From: Haladaptatus pallidirubidus
GTDB taxonomy: Archaea; Halobacteriota; Halobacteria; Halobacteriales; Haladaptataceae
Direction of reading: 5' to 3'
DNA length: 64,000 nt
NCBI RefSeq assembly: GCF_020700235.1
Contig: NZ_CP085301.1
Location: forward strand, 1,488,001 to 1,552,000
Shown: positions 17,832-26,120 of the stretch, one piece after another
How positions within the stretch are numbered: position 1 is the first letter of the stretch
Layout: the number at the start of each line of letters is the position of its first letter
Made by a program: the position numbers and the translations under genes
The notes under the pieces: generated by a model
The model's input: only the letters and a program-made list of their open reading frames with translations
Database searches by the model: none
What the model was told of the DNA's origin: nothing

Positions 17832-19172
17832 TCACGCCGCGTCGATAGCATCGTTCAGAATGGAGATGCCGAGTTCGATTTCGCGCTCGGTCGAGTCCAG
17901 CGGCGGGAGCAGACGGATGGTTTTCTCGCCGCAACCGAGGGTGAGCATCCCGCGTTTCAGCGCCTCCTGAACGACCGCATCGCGCCGCTCCGCCGTATCG
18001 AATTCCACGGCGAGCATTAGCCCCTTTCCGCGCACGTCGTCCACTTTCGGGGACGCGCCGTCTCGGAGCAGTTCTTTGGCTTGCCGACCGCGTTCGGTCG
18101 CGTTGGCGAGTAAGTCGTGTTCCTCGATGGCTTCCAGCGTGAACACGCCCTGCATCGACGAGAGGAGGTCGCCGCCGCCGAACGTCGAGCCCAGGCGATT
18201 TTTCTCCGACGGGAAGACGTCCGAGCGAGAGATGGTCGCGCCGACGCGGAGGGCTTTCGCGCTGGCGATGACGTCGGGTTCGATGGGATAGTGGTCCGCC
18301 GCCCACATCTCGCCGGTTCGACCCACGCCGGACTGGATTTCGTCTACGACGAGTGGAATGTCGTACGTCTCGCAGACGTCGCCCACTTCGGCCATGAACT
18401 CGGTGCTCGGAAATCGATAACCTCCAACGCCTTGAATCGGCTCTATGACGACGAACGCAACCTCCTCGGGGTTGACGTGGCCGCCCTCGGGTTGGAGCGC
18501 GCTCCGGAGTTGCGAACCGTCTCCCGTAAAAAATCCGCAGTCGCAGGTTTCGGCGGTGCCGTCGCGGTCGTCGCAGAACGGAACCGTGCGAACGCCGGCT
18601 ATTTCGGGGTAGTGGCGCGTGTACACTTCGTTCGAACGAGTGACGGAAAGAGTGCCGAGCGTTCGGCCGTGAAAACTCCCGTCGAAGGTGTAGGAGTACT
18701 TGGCAGTCGGGTTACGGTCGTGGGTAATCTTCATCGCATTTTCCATCGCCTCGGCGCCCGAATTCGAGAGGAAGACGGTGTCCATTCCGTACTGGTCGGA
18801 GACATCGACGAGCTTCTCGACGAGGTGGCTCGACGCCGGAAAATCGGCTGTTTTCGGGGATTCCCCGGAGCCGAAGTACATGTCCTGCCCGGCGATTTTC
18901 ATCGGTTCGACCAGCGAAAATTCGCGCAGTTTGGAGAGCAGTTTCTCGTTGTTGTATCCGAGCGGCGCCGCACCGATGTGACAGGTGAAATCGAGGAGGA
19001 CGTTCCCGTCCACGTCGGAGACGAACGGACCGTCCGCGTCGCCTGTCACGTCCCAGACGAACTCGTGTGAAAACTCGCTCGGTGCCGCGTGTTCGTGATG
19101 AAAATCAATCCATTCTTGCGCATTTTCCCCGGGAAACGCGCCCACGTCGGGGTTTGCCGTGTCCCTATCCAT
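17832..19172 (-). CDS. Class III (omega) aminotransferase
   Basis: 446 residues from the ATG at 19170-19172; a TTG at 19178 is less likely. The PLP site is IASAKALRVGATISR with the Schiff-base Lys, and the Asp is in VVDEIQSGVGRTGEMW. VFLSNSGAEAMENAMKI and SFHGRTLGTLSVTRSNE are the usual GabT/ArgD-type motifs. A Cys-containing insert, FCDDRDGTAETCDCGFF, resembles that of lysine or aminobutyrate transaminases. It follows the BCCT transporter by 82 bases on the same strand but has its own TATA-like box. Confidence 0.85.
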   Translation of the reverse strand: MDRDTANPDVGAFPGENAQEWIDFHHEHAAPSEFSHEFVWDVTGDADGPFVSDVDGNVLLDFTCHIGAAPLGYNNEKLLSKLREFSLVEPMKIAGQDMYFGSGESPKTADFPASSHLVEKLVDVSDQYGMDTVFLSNSGAEAMENAMKITHDRNPTAKYSYTFDGSFHGRTLGTLSVTRSNEVYTRHYPEIAGVRTVPFCDDRDGTAETCDCGFFTGDGSQLRSALQPEGGHVNPEEVAFVVIEPIQGVGGYRFPSTEFMAEVGDVCETYDIPLVVDEIQSGVGRTGEMWAADHYPIEPDVIASAKALRVGATISRSDVFPSEKNRLGSTFGGGDLLSSMQGVFTLEAIEEHDLLANATERGRQAKELLRDGASPKVDDVRGKGLMLAVEFDTAERRDAVVQEALKRGMLTLGCGEKTIRLLPPLDSTEREIELGISILNDAIDAA

Positions 19173-19202
19173 ACACAAAGTTCGTATATACCGTTATTAA
19201 AA
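19170..19202 (-). promoter_or_regulatory. Aminotransferase promoter with TACACAAA element
   Basis: On the minus strand TTTTAATAA (19194-19202) stands about 22-30 bases before the ATG at 19172, so the message is probably leaderless. Between the box and the start lies the element with core TACACAAA and a GTATAT arm (plus-strand reading 19170-19191). 17 of 22 positions agree with the element at 21404-21425. Lying between TATA box and start, it would suit a repressor. Confidence 0.45.
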
Positions 19203-19254
19203 CTTGTTGTCGATTCCGCGAGAGTAGGCAGCCGCCGGACAAACCGGCGGGTGG

Positions 19255-20895
19255 TCAGTCGTCGGCAGTCGGAGGTTGTTTGGGGGATTCCGGTTGATCC
19301 GTCGCGTCGGACGAACCGATGAGTTTAGTCTGATCCTGGAGCAACACGCGGCCGTACTCCGAGCTGAACTCCTTGATGAGTCCGAGCATCGCGGTGAAGC
19401 AGACAAAGGCGAACGGGGTACCCGTGATGATGGCCGCCTGCTGGAGCGTGTCGATGGCCCCCCCGCCGATCGTCATGAGGATGGCGGCGGTCATCCCCAG
19501 GACGACGCCCCAGAAGACCCGGTTGATGTTCGACGGATGGGCCTTCCCGCCGGTGGTCATCATCGATACCGCGAGCGTCGAGGAGTCCGCCGACGTGATG
19601 AAAAACGTCGTCACGAGCAACATGAATGCCAGCATGAACACCGTCCCGAAGGGGAACGCGCCGAAGAGGATGAAGCCGGAGGCCTCCGCGCCGGGCGGGG
19701 CGTCGGCCAGCACCTGGCTGAAGTCGGCGATACCGTTGTGCTGGGCCCAGACCGCGGAGCCGCCGACGACGGTGAACCACGGAATGGTCGCCGCCGAGGT
19801 CGCGACGATTCCGGTGAACGCGACTTCGCGGACGGTCCGACCCTTCGAGATGCGCGCGATGAACAGTCCGGCGAACGGCGACCACGAGAGCGCCCACGCC
19901 CAGTAGAACACCGTCCAACTGTTGGCCCACTCCGTTCCACCGTCGACACCCGCCCCGGTAAAGAGGCTCATCGAGACGAAGTCAGTGATCATCCCGCCGA
20001 GCGCCTGCGTCCCAAGCAGCATAAGGAATACCGACGGGCCGACGATGAACGTCGTGAGCAGCAGGAGTATAAACAGCACCATGTTGAAGTTCGAGAGTCG
20101 GCGGATACCGCGATCGACCCCAAGTACCATCGAGACGGTGAACAGCAGCGTCATCACCGTTACGACGACGATAACGCCGAGGTCGCCGAGGTTGATACCC
20201 CACTGGAAGTTGAGTCCGGAGATGAACTGGCTCCCAATGAACCCGAGCGACGTCGCCACGCCCCCGATGGTCGCGAACACAGCGATGACGTCGATGATCT
20301 TCGCGAGCGGACCGTCAAGGTTGTCCTTGCCGAGAACCGGCGTGAGCGCCGAGGAGACCCTGAGCGGGACGTCGTCGTAGTTGTACGCGAAGTAACCAAT
20401 GGCGATGCCCATGATGGTGAAGACGGCCAGTTGCGGGAGCGCCCAGTGGAAGAGCGTCTGCTGAACTGCGATGGTCATCGCCTCGGCCGACCGCGCCTGA
20501 ACGTCGAACAGGGGCGAGGGGTTGTCGTAGTAGAACAACGCCTCCGTCGGACCCCAGAAGACGACGCCGGCGGCGAACCCTGCCGAGTATAACATTGCGA
20601 AGAAGGAGAGGAAACTGTACTCCGGCGGTTCGTCGCCGAACTTGATCTTTCCCCACGGCCCGATGATCAGGAACAGCAGGAAGATGACGATGAGGAAGAC
20701 GATGAGCAGCAGCGCCCAGTTGAGATACTGATTCATTATGCTGTTGGCGATGCCGATTCCGTCCTGAACCGTGGTCGGGCTGATGAAGTACAGGACAATC
20801 AAACCGACCGTCAGGCCAGCGCCGAAAAGGAAAATGAACGGGTCGAGTTCCTCGCGGAAGCGACCGACCGCGCCCAAGTCGTCCGAACTACTCAC
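19255..20895 (-). CDS. BCCT family compatible-solute transporter
   Basis: 546 residues with about 12 membrane segments. The family signature is present as WTVFYWAWALSWSPFAGLFI followed by ARISKGRTVRE. The first region has GPWGKIKFGDEPPEYSFLSF and AAGVVFWGPTEALFYY, normal for betaine/choline/carnitine carriers. These are sodium- or proton-coupled importers of glycine betaine, ectoine and similar solutes. The start is a GTG at 20895 that overlaps the stop of a 47-codon upstream ORF. Position in the cluster suggests import of the substrate for DoeA. The C-terminal tail is short, without a long osmosensing domain. Confidence 0.9.
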   Translation of the reverse strand: MSSSDDLGAVGRFREELDPFIFLFGAGLTVGLIVLYFISPTTVQDGIGIANSIMNQYLNWALLLIVFLIVIFLLFLIIGPWGKIKFGDEPPEYSFLSFFAMLYSAGFAAGVVFWGPTEALFYYDNPSPLFDVQARSAEAMTIAVQQTLFHWALPQLAVFTIMGIAIGYFAYNYDDVPLRVSSALTPVLGKDNLDGPLAKIIDVIAVFATIGGVATSLGFIGSQFISGLNFQWGINLGDLGVIVVVTVMTLLFTVSMVLGVDRGIRRLSNFNMVLFILLLLTTFIVGPSVFLMLLGTQALGGMITDFVSMSLFTGAGVDGGTEWANSWTVFYWAWALSWSPFAGLFIARISKGRTVREVAFTGIVATSAATIPWFTVVGGSAVWAQHNGIADFSQVLADAPPGAEASGFILFGAFPFGTVFMLAFMLLVTTFFITSADSSTLAVSMMTTGGKAHPSNINRVFWGVVLGMTAAILMTIGGGAIDTLQQAAIITGTPFAFVCFTAMLGLIKEFSSEYGRVLLQDQTKLIGSSDATDQPESPKQPPTADD

Positions 20896-21035
20896 GTGCG
20901 ATCACCTCGCTCGGGGTCGTGAACTGCCGACCGTTTCAGGGTGCGGTCGACCGAGATGCTCCTCAGCCGGACTCCGAGTCGTTCTTCCGATGGTATCACG
21001 CTCCGTCCGAGCCGATTTCGTATGGTATTGTTCAT
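20892..21035 (-). CDS. Short upstream ORF coupled to the BCCT gene
   Basis: 47 codons from an ATG at 21033-21035, reading MNNTIRNRLGRSVIPSEERL and ending ...DPERGDRT. Its TGA overlaps the GTG start of the transporter (GTGA). Such an overlap on a non-ATG start suggests translational coupling. The peptide is basic and resembles nothing known. It may be a leader peptide or a chance ORF. Confidence 0.35.
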   Translation of the reverse strand: MNNTIRNRLGRSVIPSEERLGVRLRSISVDRTLKRSAVHDPERGDRT

Positions 21036-21048
21036 GGAAGATTCCTCA

Positions 21049-21077
21049 CAAACCGTGCGGTTTGATGACGTACGTCA
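21049..21077. promoter_or_regulatory. Two adjacent palindromes upstream of the BCCT unit
   Basis: CAAACCG-TG-CGGTTTG (21049-21064) has 7-base perfect arms. TGACGTACGTCA (21066-21077) is a perfect 12-base palindrome one base further. They lie just before the upstream ORF start at 21035 and look like operators for a dimeric regulator. The remainder of the gap up to 21280 is AT-rich and holds no gene. Confidence 0.5.
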
Positions 21078-21290
21078 AGTCAGTCGTGAAATATCGTGAT
21101 AAACGTTACGATTATTGAAACCAGCGGATACGATTTACGTTTACAGAATTGGTGTCGGACATTACCTGTGATCCTCTATTACAGTATGCATAAATTACAT
21201 CTTCGTCGGTAAACTATCTATCGGGCAGTACGAAAACTTATCTCAGGAAGTTAGCGCAGTCGTTCTGAATCGACCGTAAACGATTGTCGA

Positions 21291-21425
21291 AATCCGTTTG
21301 TATCTCTCGCACGGTTGACGACGCCGATTCAGCGCGTCGGTCAATCGTGGTTTTCTGCTCGAACGATGGTCGATTTTGGAACTCCGCAACCCTTAATCAC
21401 GGCCATACACAAAATCTGTATATGA
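21291..21425 (+). promoter_or_regulatory. Promoter elements of the 21422 gene
   Basis: The 14-mer AATCCGTTTGTATC at 21291-21304 is identical to the one before doeA. A TATA-like CTTAATCA at about 21392 is followed by the TACACAAA element (core 21406-21413, whole 21404-21425), which runs into the ATG at 21422. The arrangement of box, element and start is the same as at the 19172 aminotransferase, on the opposite strand. Confidence 0.45.
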
Positions 21426-22075
21426 GTGATCAGGCCGACGAAATTGACTCCCCGAATGAACTCGCCTACTCCGCCGACAGGGACCGAGGTATCCTCACGC
21501 CGAGCGATAGGGAGTACCTAATCGGACGGAAATCCGACTACACCGAACACTCGAAGAAACAGAAACGAAATCGAATCCGCCGACGCCTCCGCAACGCCAT
21601 CCTCGACTTTACGATTCTCTTCGAGCATCTCGAAGGCCGCGACCGAGAAACCGTCTTCAATCCCGACGACGACGCGCGAGACGCCTACACGCAGGGAATC
21701 ACCGATATGCTCGCGTTCCTTCACCTCGGGACGATGGGCTACTACACACCGTTCAAGGACATGCTCGCACAGGGGGTCAACAAGGCAGAACAGGAGTTGG
21801 CCGGGTCGGACTACCGCATGGTAACCGTGGACTTCAACGTCGATCCCGTCGGACGAATCGACGTGGACGAGGTCATCGACAAACTCGAATTCGGTGACTT
21901 CGAGGAAGTTACCGACGAGGAACTCCGCGCGTTTGTCCGCCTTCTCGCCGAATCCGACGATTTCTCCGCGACATCCATGCGTTCAGACATGAAAGAACAG
22001 ATGAGCGAGTTCATCGAGAAGGTCAACGCAGCGACGGAGCAGCGAGACCAGCGAGTAGAGGAACTCAACGACTGA
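21422..22075 (+). CDS. Haloarchaeal conserved protein of unknown function
   Basis: 217 residues from the ATG at 21422; the frame is open upstream to 21284 but crosses the promoter elements. The start is acidic (SDQADEIDSPNELAYSADRD), followed by ILTPSDREYLIGRKSDYTEH and a basic run SKKQKRNRIRRRLRNAI. Helical segments follow with ILDFTILFEHLEGRDRETVF and DMLAFLHLGTMGYYTPFKDM. Related proteins with the LTPSDREYL...SKKQKRNRIR core appear widely in haloarchaea as far as recalled, without a known role. It shares promoter elements with the catabolic cluster, so co-regulation or a regulatory role is possible. Confidence 0.6.
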   Translation: MSDQADEIDSPNELAYSADRDRGILTPSDREYLIGRKSDYTEHSKKQKRNRIRRRLRNAILDFTILFEHLEGRDRETVFNPDDDARDAYTQGITDMLAFLHLGTMGYYTPFKDMLAQGVNKAEQELAGSDYRMVTVDFNVDPVGRIDVDEVIDKLEFGDFEEVTDEELRAFVRLLAESDDFSATSMRSDMKEQMSEFIEKVNAATEQRDQRVEELND

Positions 22076-22088
22076 TTGTCGCCACTGA

Positions 22089-22478
22089 TCAGCCGAGGTA
22101 CGCCACCGCGTCCATCTCGACGCGCACGTCCCCTGGTAGCCGCGCGACCTCAACACAAACTCTCGCAGGCGGGTCGCCGGGGAATCGTGCGCCGTAGGCG
22201 TCGTTAACCGCGTCGTAGTCGTCCAGTTCCGTCAGGTAGACGGTCACTTTGACGACGTCGTCGAGTCCGTCGCCCCCCGCTTCGTCGACGACGGCGGCGA
22301 CGTTGTCCAGCACTTGGTCGGTCTGGGCGTGGATGTCGCCCTCAACGTCGTCGCCAGTTTCGGGGTCGACGGGACCGTAACCAGAGACGTACAGCGTGTC
22401 TCCGGCGCGAACGCCTTGCGAATACGGATTGTCGTTGCGCGGTGCTTCGTCTGTCACGATTCGGTTGGTATTACTCAT
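22089..22478 (-). CDS. RidA family enamine/imine deaminase
   Basis: 129 residues, standard RidA length. Signatures are YSQGVRAGDTLYVSGYGPVD, NVAAVVDEAGGDGLDDVVKV and the catalytic Arg in PPARVCVEVARLPGDVRVEM. RidA proteins hydrolyse reactive enamines and imines released by PLP enzymes, above all threonine ammonia-lyase. The gene is 46 bases after the diaminobutyrate-type aminotransferase on the same strand, so they are one operon. It may clear 2-aminoacrylate-like intermediates made by the lyase at 16525. Confidence 0.9.
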   Translation of the reverse strand: MSNTNRIVTDEAPRNDNPYSQGVRAGDTLYVSGYGPVDPETGDDVEGDIHAQTDQVLDNVAAVVDEAGGDGLDDVVKVTVYLTELDDYDAVNDAYGARFPGDPPARVCVEVARLPGDVRVEMDAVAYLG

Positions 22479-22524
22479 AGTCGATTTTGGGTATGGTGGT
22501 CAGTATGGTAAGTCGGAATGCGGT

Positions 22525-23904
22525 TCAGGCGGTCTGCTGTTCGGCGGTCACCTGCTGGATGGCCTCGACAATGACGTCCATCGCCGTCTCGGCCAGCTCC
22601 TCGGTGAGAACGAGCGGCGGGAGGAGTCGCAATACGTTCCCGTGTCGCCCGGCTTTCCAGACGAGGACGCCGCGTTCGTAACAGTACCGTTGGATGGCTT
22701 TGACAGTCTCTTTGTCCGGGCTCCCCTCTGCGTCAACGAACTCGGCACCGATGAACAGCCCTTTTCCTCGAACCTCGCCGATTCTATCCGTTTCCATCGC
22801 GACGTCGCGCAGGCGGTTTCGGATGGACGTACCGAGTTCACGTCCGTGAGCGAGCAGGTCGTGGTCTTGAATGTATTCGATGGCTCGCGTGCCTGCACGC
22901 ATCGCCACGACGTGCCCGCGGTACGTTCCTGCGTGGTCGCCCGGCCCCCACGTGTCGAGATCTTCGTGGTACATCGTCGCCGAGAGCGGGAAGCCGACGC
23001 CGCCGAGCGCCTTGGCCGTCGTCATCGCGTCCGGAGTGACGTCGTACCACTCGCTCGCCCACCATTGGCCGGAGCGACCGAGCCCACTCTGTATCTCGTC
23101 GAAGACGAGGAGCACGTCGTTGTCGTCGGCGATTTCTCGCAGCCCCGCAAGGAAGCCCTCGGGCGGCGTGATAACGCCGCCCTCGCCCTGAATCGGTTCG
23201 ACAAAGATACCCGCCGGGTTCGCCAGCCCGCCGTACGGGTCTTCGAGAATCGCTCGAACCTCTTCGAGCGCGCGATCGACAGCTTCCTCCGGCGTCTTGT
23301 CCTGCCCAAAGGGATGGGGATAGGGAGCGTGGACGACGTCCGAGAGGAGCGGCGTGTAGTGGCCCTTGAAGCCCTTGTTTCCGGTGAGGCTCATCGCACC
23401 GCTGGTCGCGCCGTGGTACGCACCGCGGAAGGCGATGAGACCGTCGCCGCCCGTGTTGTACTTGGCGAGCTTTATCGCCGCCTCGATGGCGTCGCTACCG
23501 GTCGGCCCGCCGAAGACAACCCGATTGTTTCCGCGAAGTTGTCCGGGGGCAATCTCGTCGAGTTTTTCGATGAGTTCGAGACGCGCCTCGGTCGGAAAGT
23601 CGACGGTGTGAACGAGTTTATCCGCCTGTTCGTGCACCGCGTCGAGAACGTACGGATTCGCGTGCCCGACGTTCAGTACGCCGATACCGGCAAACATGTC
23701 GATGTACGTGTTTCCGTCGGCGTCGCGAACCGTCGCACCCTTACCCGCTTCGAACGCAATCGGGATGTCCTCGGGGTAGGCGACAGCACTGCTATCGATT
23801 TCGCGTTGTTTTTCCAGTAATTCCCGCGTGTTCGGTCCGGGGACGGTATCGACGTTCGGTGCATCCTCGTAGTGAAGTTGGTCGATCGGTGGCCCAGCCG
23901 TCAT
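22525..23904 (-). CDS. Diaminobutyrate-type class III aminotransferase
   Basis: 459 residues from the ATG at 23902-23904; another ATG at 23916 would add four residues. [20 protein letters not shown] and [20 protein letters not shown] are the marks of diaminobutyrate-2-oxoglutarate transaminases (EctB/Dat/DoeD group). The PLP Lys is in [16 protein letters not shown] and the Asp in [17 protein letters not shown]. In ectoine degradation DoeD turns diaminobutyrate into aspartate semialdehyde. No ectA or ectC lies nearby and doeA is in the same cluster, so the degradative direction is favoured. RidA follows in the operon. Confidence 0.8.
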   Translation of the reverse strand: MTAGPPIDQLHYEDAPNVDTVPGPNTRELLEKQREIDSSAVAYPEDIPIAFEAGKGATVRDADGNTYIDMFAGIGVLNVGHANPYVLDAVHEQADKLVHTVDFPTEARLELIEKLDEIAPGQLRGNNRVVFGGPTGSDAIEAAIKLAKYNTGGDGLIAFRGAYHGATSGAMSLTGNKGFKGHYTPLLSDVVHAPYPHPFGQDKTPEEAVDRALEEVRAILEDPYGGLANPAGIFVEPIQGEGGVITPPEGFLAGLREIADDNDVLLVFDEIQSGLGRSGQWWASEWYDVTPDAMTTAKALGGVGFPLSATMYHEDLDTWGPGDHAGTYRGHVVAMRAGTRAIEYIQDHDLLAHGRELGTSIRNRLRDVAMETDRIGEVRGKGLFIGAEFVDAEGSPDKETVKAIQRYCYERGVLVWKAGRHGNVLRLLPPLVLTEELAETAMDVIVEAIQQVTAEQQTA

Positions 23905-24447
23905 ACGGCATACCATGTGAAACGATTATAAATAAGTTATCCACGAATTTCATAGAGAACATAAACGGATTTTGTATTCACCACTGGTGTTGTGTTCAAT
24001 TACAAGTAATAGCACACACGATTTTTGTAACCAATTTGCGGTTCCACCGACGAGTCGGAAACAACCTCTTACGAGATAAATGCTGACAATTACTTCTCGA
24101 CGACTCGGGGAATGGTTTGGTTCTGAAATTACCATCTTTCCGACACTATCAACGGGACGAACCTTCGATCATCCTCGCTTCAAACAAAACGTTACGCGTA
24201 CAGGAAAGCGCTCGCCGATGCAGGCATCCCCGTTTAGCACACCCACTACGAAAATATGATTGCGATTTTGGCAACATGAACCAGCTTGTAGAACCGTTTC
24301 CCGCAATCGAAGCGACGAACGACGTGCAGACGCGATCCGGTAGAGCACTTCGGGGGGGGAGTTCGAGTAAACGCCCAATGGAACCCACAGCGGAATCAAC
24401 TATCGAAACTACTGGCTATCGAGAAAATATAGGCCGGGTCTGTGAAC
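23905..24447. other. Intergenic region with possible hydrolase remnant
   Basis: AT-rich promoter sequence for the aminotransferase lies at 23905-23990 (TATAAATAAG at about 23927). It includes AAACGGATT at 23963-23971, a partial inverse of the cluster 14-mer. At about 24190-24235 the plus strand reads YAYRKALADAGIPV and then a stop, which is like the C-terminal region of an alpha/beta hydrolase. Beyond this I see nothing convincing. The GC content drops here and marks the edge of the core-like block. Confidence 0.3.
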
Positions 24448-25236
24448 TCAGCTCCGTTCGTACTCATCCAGCCACTCCGCAACTATTTCTTGAATCGCGA
24501 TGGTTGTCGTGCCGATATTCAACATCTGATATCCATTATTTGCCTTTTCGTTGACATCACTCATTCCGAAGCCGAGTCCTCCTACGGGGACGCCCCGCTC
24601 GACACTACGCGAGCGAACGGTTTCGATAGCGTCCTGCACATCCGGATGGTCAAGTTCACCGGGGTGGCCAACTGCGACTGAAAGGTCGAACGGCCCGATG
24701 AAGACGAAGCCGAGGCTAGGAACATCCAGAATTGAGTCGATATTCTCGACTGCTTCGAGAGACTCTATCGTCACCCCGATAAGTACGTCTTCGTCTTCGG
24801 TAGCGGCGTAGTCGTCATCCAGACCCCACCGGCTCGCTCGTGGAATCGCGAGACCACGTTCGCCTGGCTCACCGTCGTAGTGGAAGTACGCCGCGCGTAC
24901 GATGTCCCGGACTTCGTCCGCCGTATCGACGTGTGAGAGGAACACGTTCCTTACGCCAGCGTCCAGTGCTTTCCGGACAAGCGCCGGCTCTGTAACCGGT
25001 ACCCGAACCAACAGCTCCGTCCCCGTAAGCTCACTCGCACGGAGTAACTGTTCCACTGCCGTTGCATCCCATGGACTCGGGCCAGCGTGTTCGAAATCGA
25101 TCCAGACGAAATCGAGTCCGAGACCGCCGTACAGTTCGATAAGTGTCGGAGAGTACGCGTCTTCGGCCATCCCAAGCGTAATTTCGTCATTTTCGAGCCG
25201 TTTCCGCAAACTGGTTGTATTTCTCGATTGTACCAT
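24448..25236 (-). CDS. HpcH/HpaI family aldolase
   Basis: 262 residues from the ATG at 25234-25236; the frame is open to 25296. Family motifs are LDFVWIDFEHAGPSPWD, LVRVPVTEPALVRKALDAG, the metal-binding Glu in IGVTIESLEAVENI and the Asp in FVFIGPFDLSVAVGHPGE. These class II aldolases cleave 4-hydroxy-2-oxo acids to pyruvate and an aldehyde. The N-terminus (LRKRLENDEITLGM) is normal. Its substrate cannot be inferred. The neighbours, a monooxygenase-fold protein and an epoxide hydrolase, suggest degradation of some organic compound. Confidence 0.85.
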   Translation of the reverse strand: MVQSRNTTSLRKRLENDEITLGMAEDAYSPTLIELYGGLGLDFVWIDFEHAGPSPWDATAVEQLLRASELTGTELLVRVPVTEPALVRKALDAGVRNVFLSHVDTADEVRDIVRAAYFHYDGEPGERGLAIPRASRWGLDDDYAATEDEDVLIGVTIESLEAVENIDSILDVPSLGFVFIGPFDLSVAVGHPGELDHPDVQDAIETVRSRSVERGVPVGGLGFGMSDVNEKANNGYQMLNIGTTTIAIQEIVAEWLDEYERS

Positions 25237-25632
25237 ACGTATTCCCCCGGAGACCAACCAGAGTGATTCCCTCGGTGCGTTTTCGCGGCGCTTCAATTCA
25301 CGATCGTTTCGTGCTGTTACTCTGGTGGCGAACGCACCAGATGCAGTATGCTAGCAACAATGATAGCCCTACTGGTCTCCGTCGGTAAGTCGCACAACGC
25401 GACTAGCGTAACCGGTTTCTCTACTCCTTCAAAGAAAATTCCTCGGGAGAATCCAGGTGCAGAGACGTTTGACATCGACAAGTCGTCACCGAGTAAATTG
25501 TTGCAACGGGCTGAAAACCGGATAGTCACGGAATTCGTCGCTGGAATCCACATAGCGAGCAAACCTCACCAGTAACATTTGACTTCGTTGATGATCCTAC
25601 TGATAAACCAATCAGGAGAGTGGCACGGGGTT
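25237..25632. other. Intergenic region, no gene seen
   Basis: The sequence holds short open frames on both strands but none with recognisable content or a promoter. The region just before 25236 is the probable promoter of the aldolase. Confidence 0.3.
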
Positions 25633-25941
25633 CTACTCTTCTGTGGGAAACACTTCGTAGTGCTTCACTGCCGGTTCGAATTCCAAGAGAAAGCTTTCAT
25701 CTTCCGGATAATATTTTGCTGTTTCAATATCTGAGCCAGCAAATCGTTCGACTGCAGCTTTTGACTCCCAGAAAGTAAGGGTGAGAAAGTGCGCCTCGTC
25801 ATCTTCGAGGCGTCGAAGAACATACGAGCCCCGATTGCCGCTGATAGCCTCGTAGTCCGGAATTGCTCGCTGGTTCAAAAATTCCAGATATTCCTCCGCC
25901 TTCTCTGTCGGTGTTCTTCCGTGCCAGATCCGAGCAATCAT
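25633..25941 (-). CDS. Antibiotic-biosynthesis-monooxygenase-fold protein
   Basis: 102 residues. The pattern of a dimeric alpha+beta barrel is clear: MIARIWHGRTPTEKAEEYLE, then YVLRRLEDDEAHFLTLTFWE, then SKAAVERFAGSDIETAKYYP and a final acidic strand. Proteins of this type act as cofactor-free monooxygenases, isomerases or stress proteins, and function cannot be told from sequence alone. It lies upstream of the aldolase on the same strand with a 396-base gap. Confidence 0.75.
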   Translation of the reverse strand: MIARIWHGRTPTEKAEEYLEFLNQRAIPDYEAISGNRGSYVLRRLEDDEAHFLTLTFWESKAAVERFAGSDIETAKYYPEDESFLLEFEPAVKHYEVFPTEE

Positions 25942-26120
25942 ACACCCCTCAAGCTAGAGTCAGCCATAACCGTATCGCCCCCCAAAATTTGGGTTCACTC
26001 GAGAAGTGGTGAAGCAGTTCCGACGAAACATCTGATTCGTTTACTGGTTGAGTTGACTGGTGACAGCACGGTTAAGACGATATACAGCGTCACCTAGCTG
26101 CGAACCATGGAGCACTACTG

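Noticed and set aside
19276..20592. 438-codon plus-strand frame opposite the BCCT gene
   Set aside because: The translation is a low-complexity Arg/Glu/Asp string, antisense to a clear 12-helix transporter.
24117..24554. 145-codon plus-strand frame in the gap after the aminotransferase
   Set aside because: No family resemblance, overlaps the aldolase gene end, and the only familiar-looking part of the region is a short hydrolase-like remnant in another frame.
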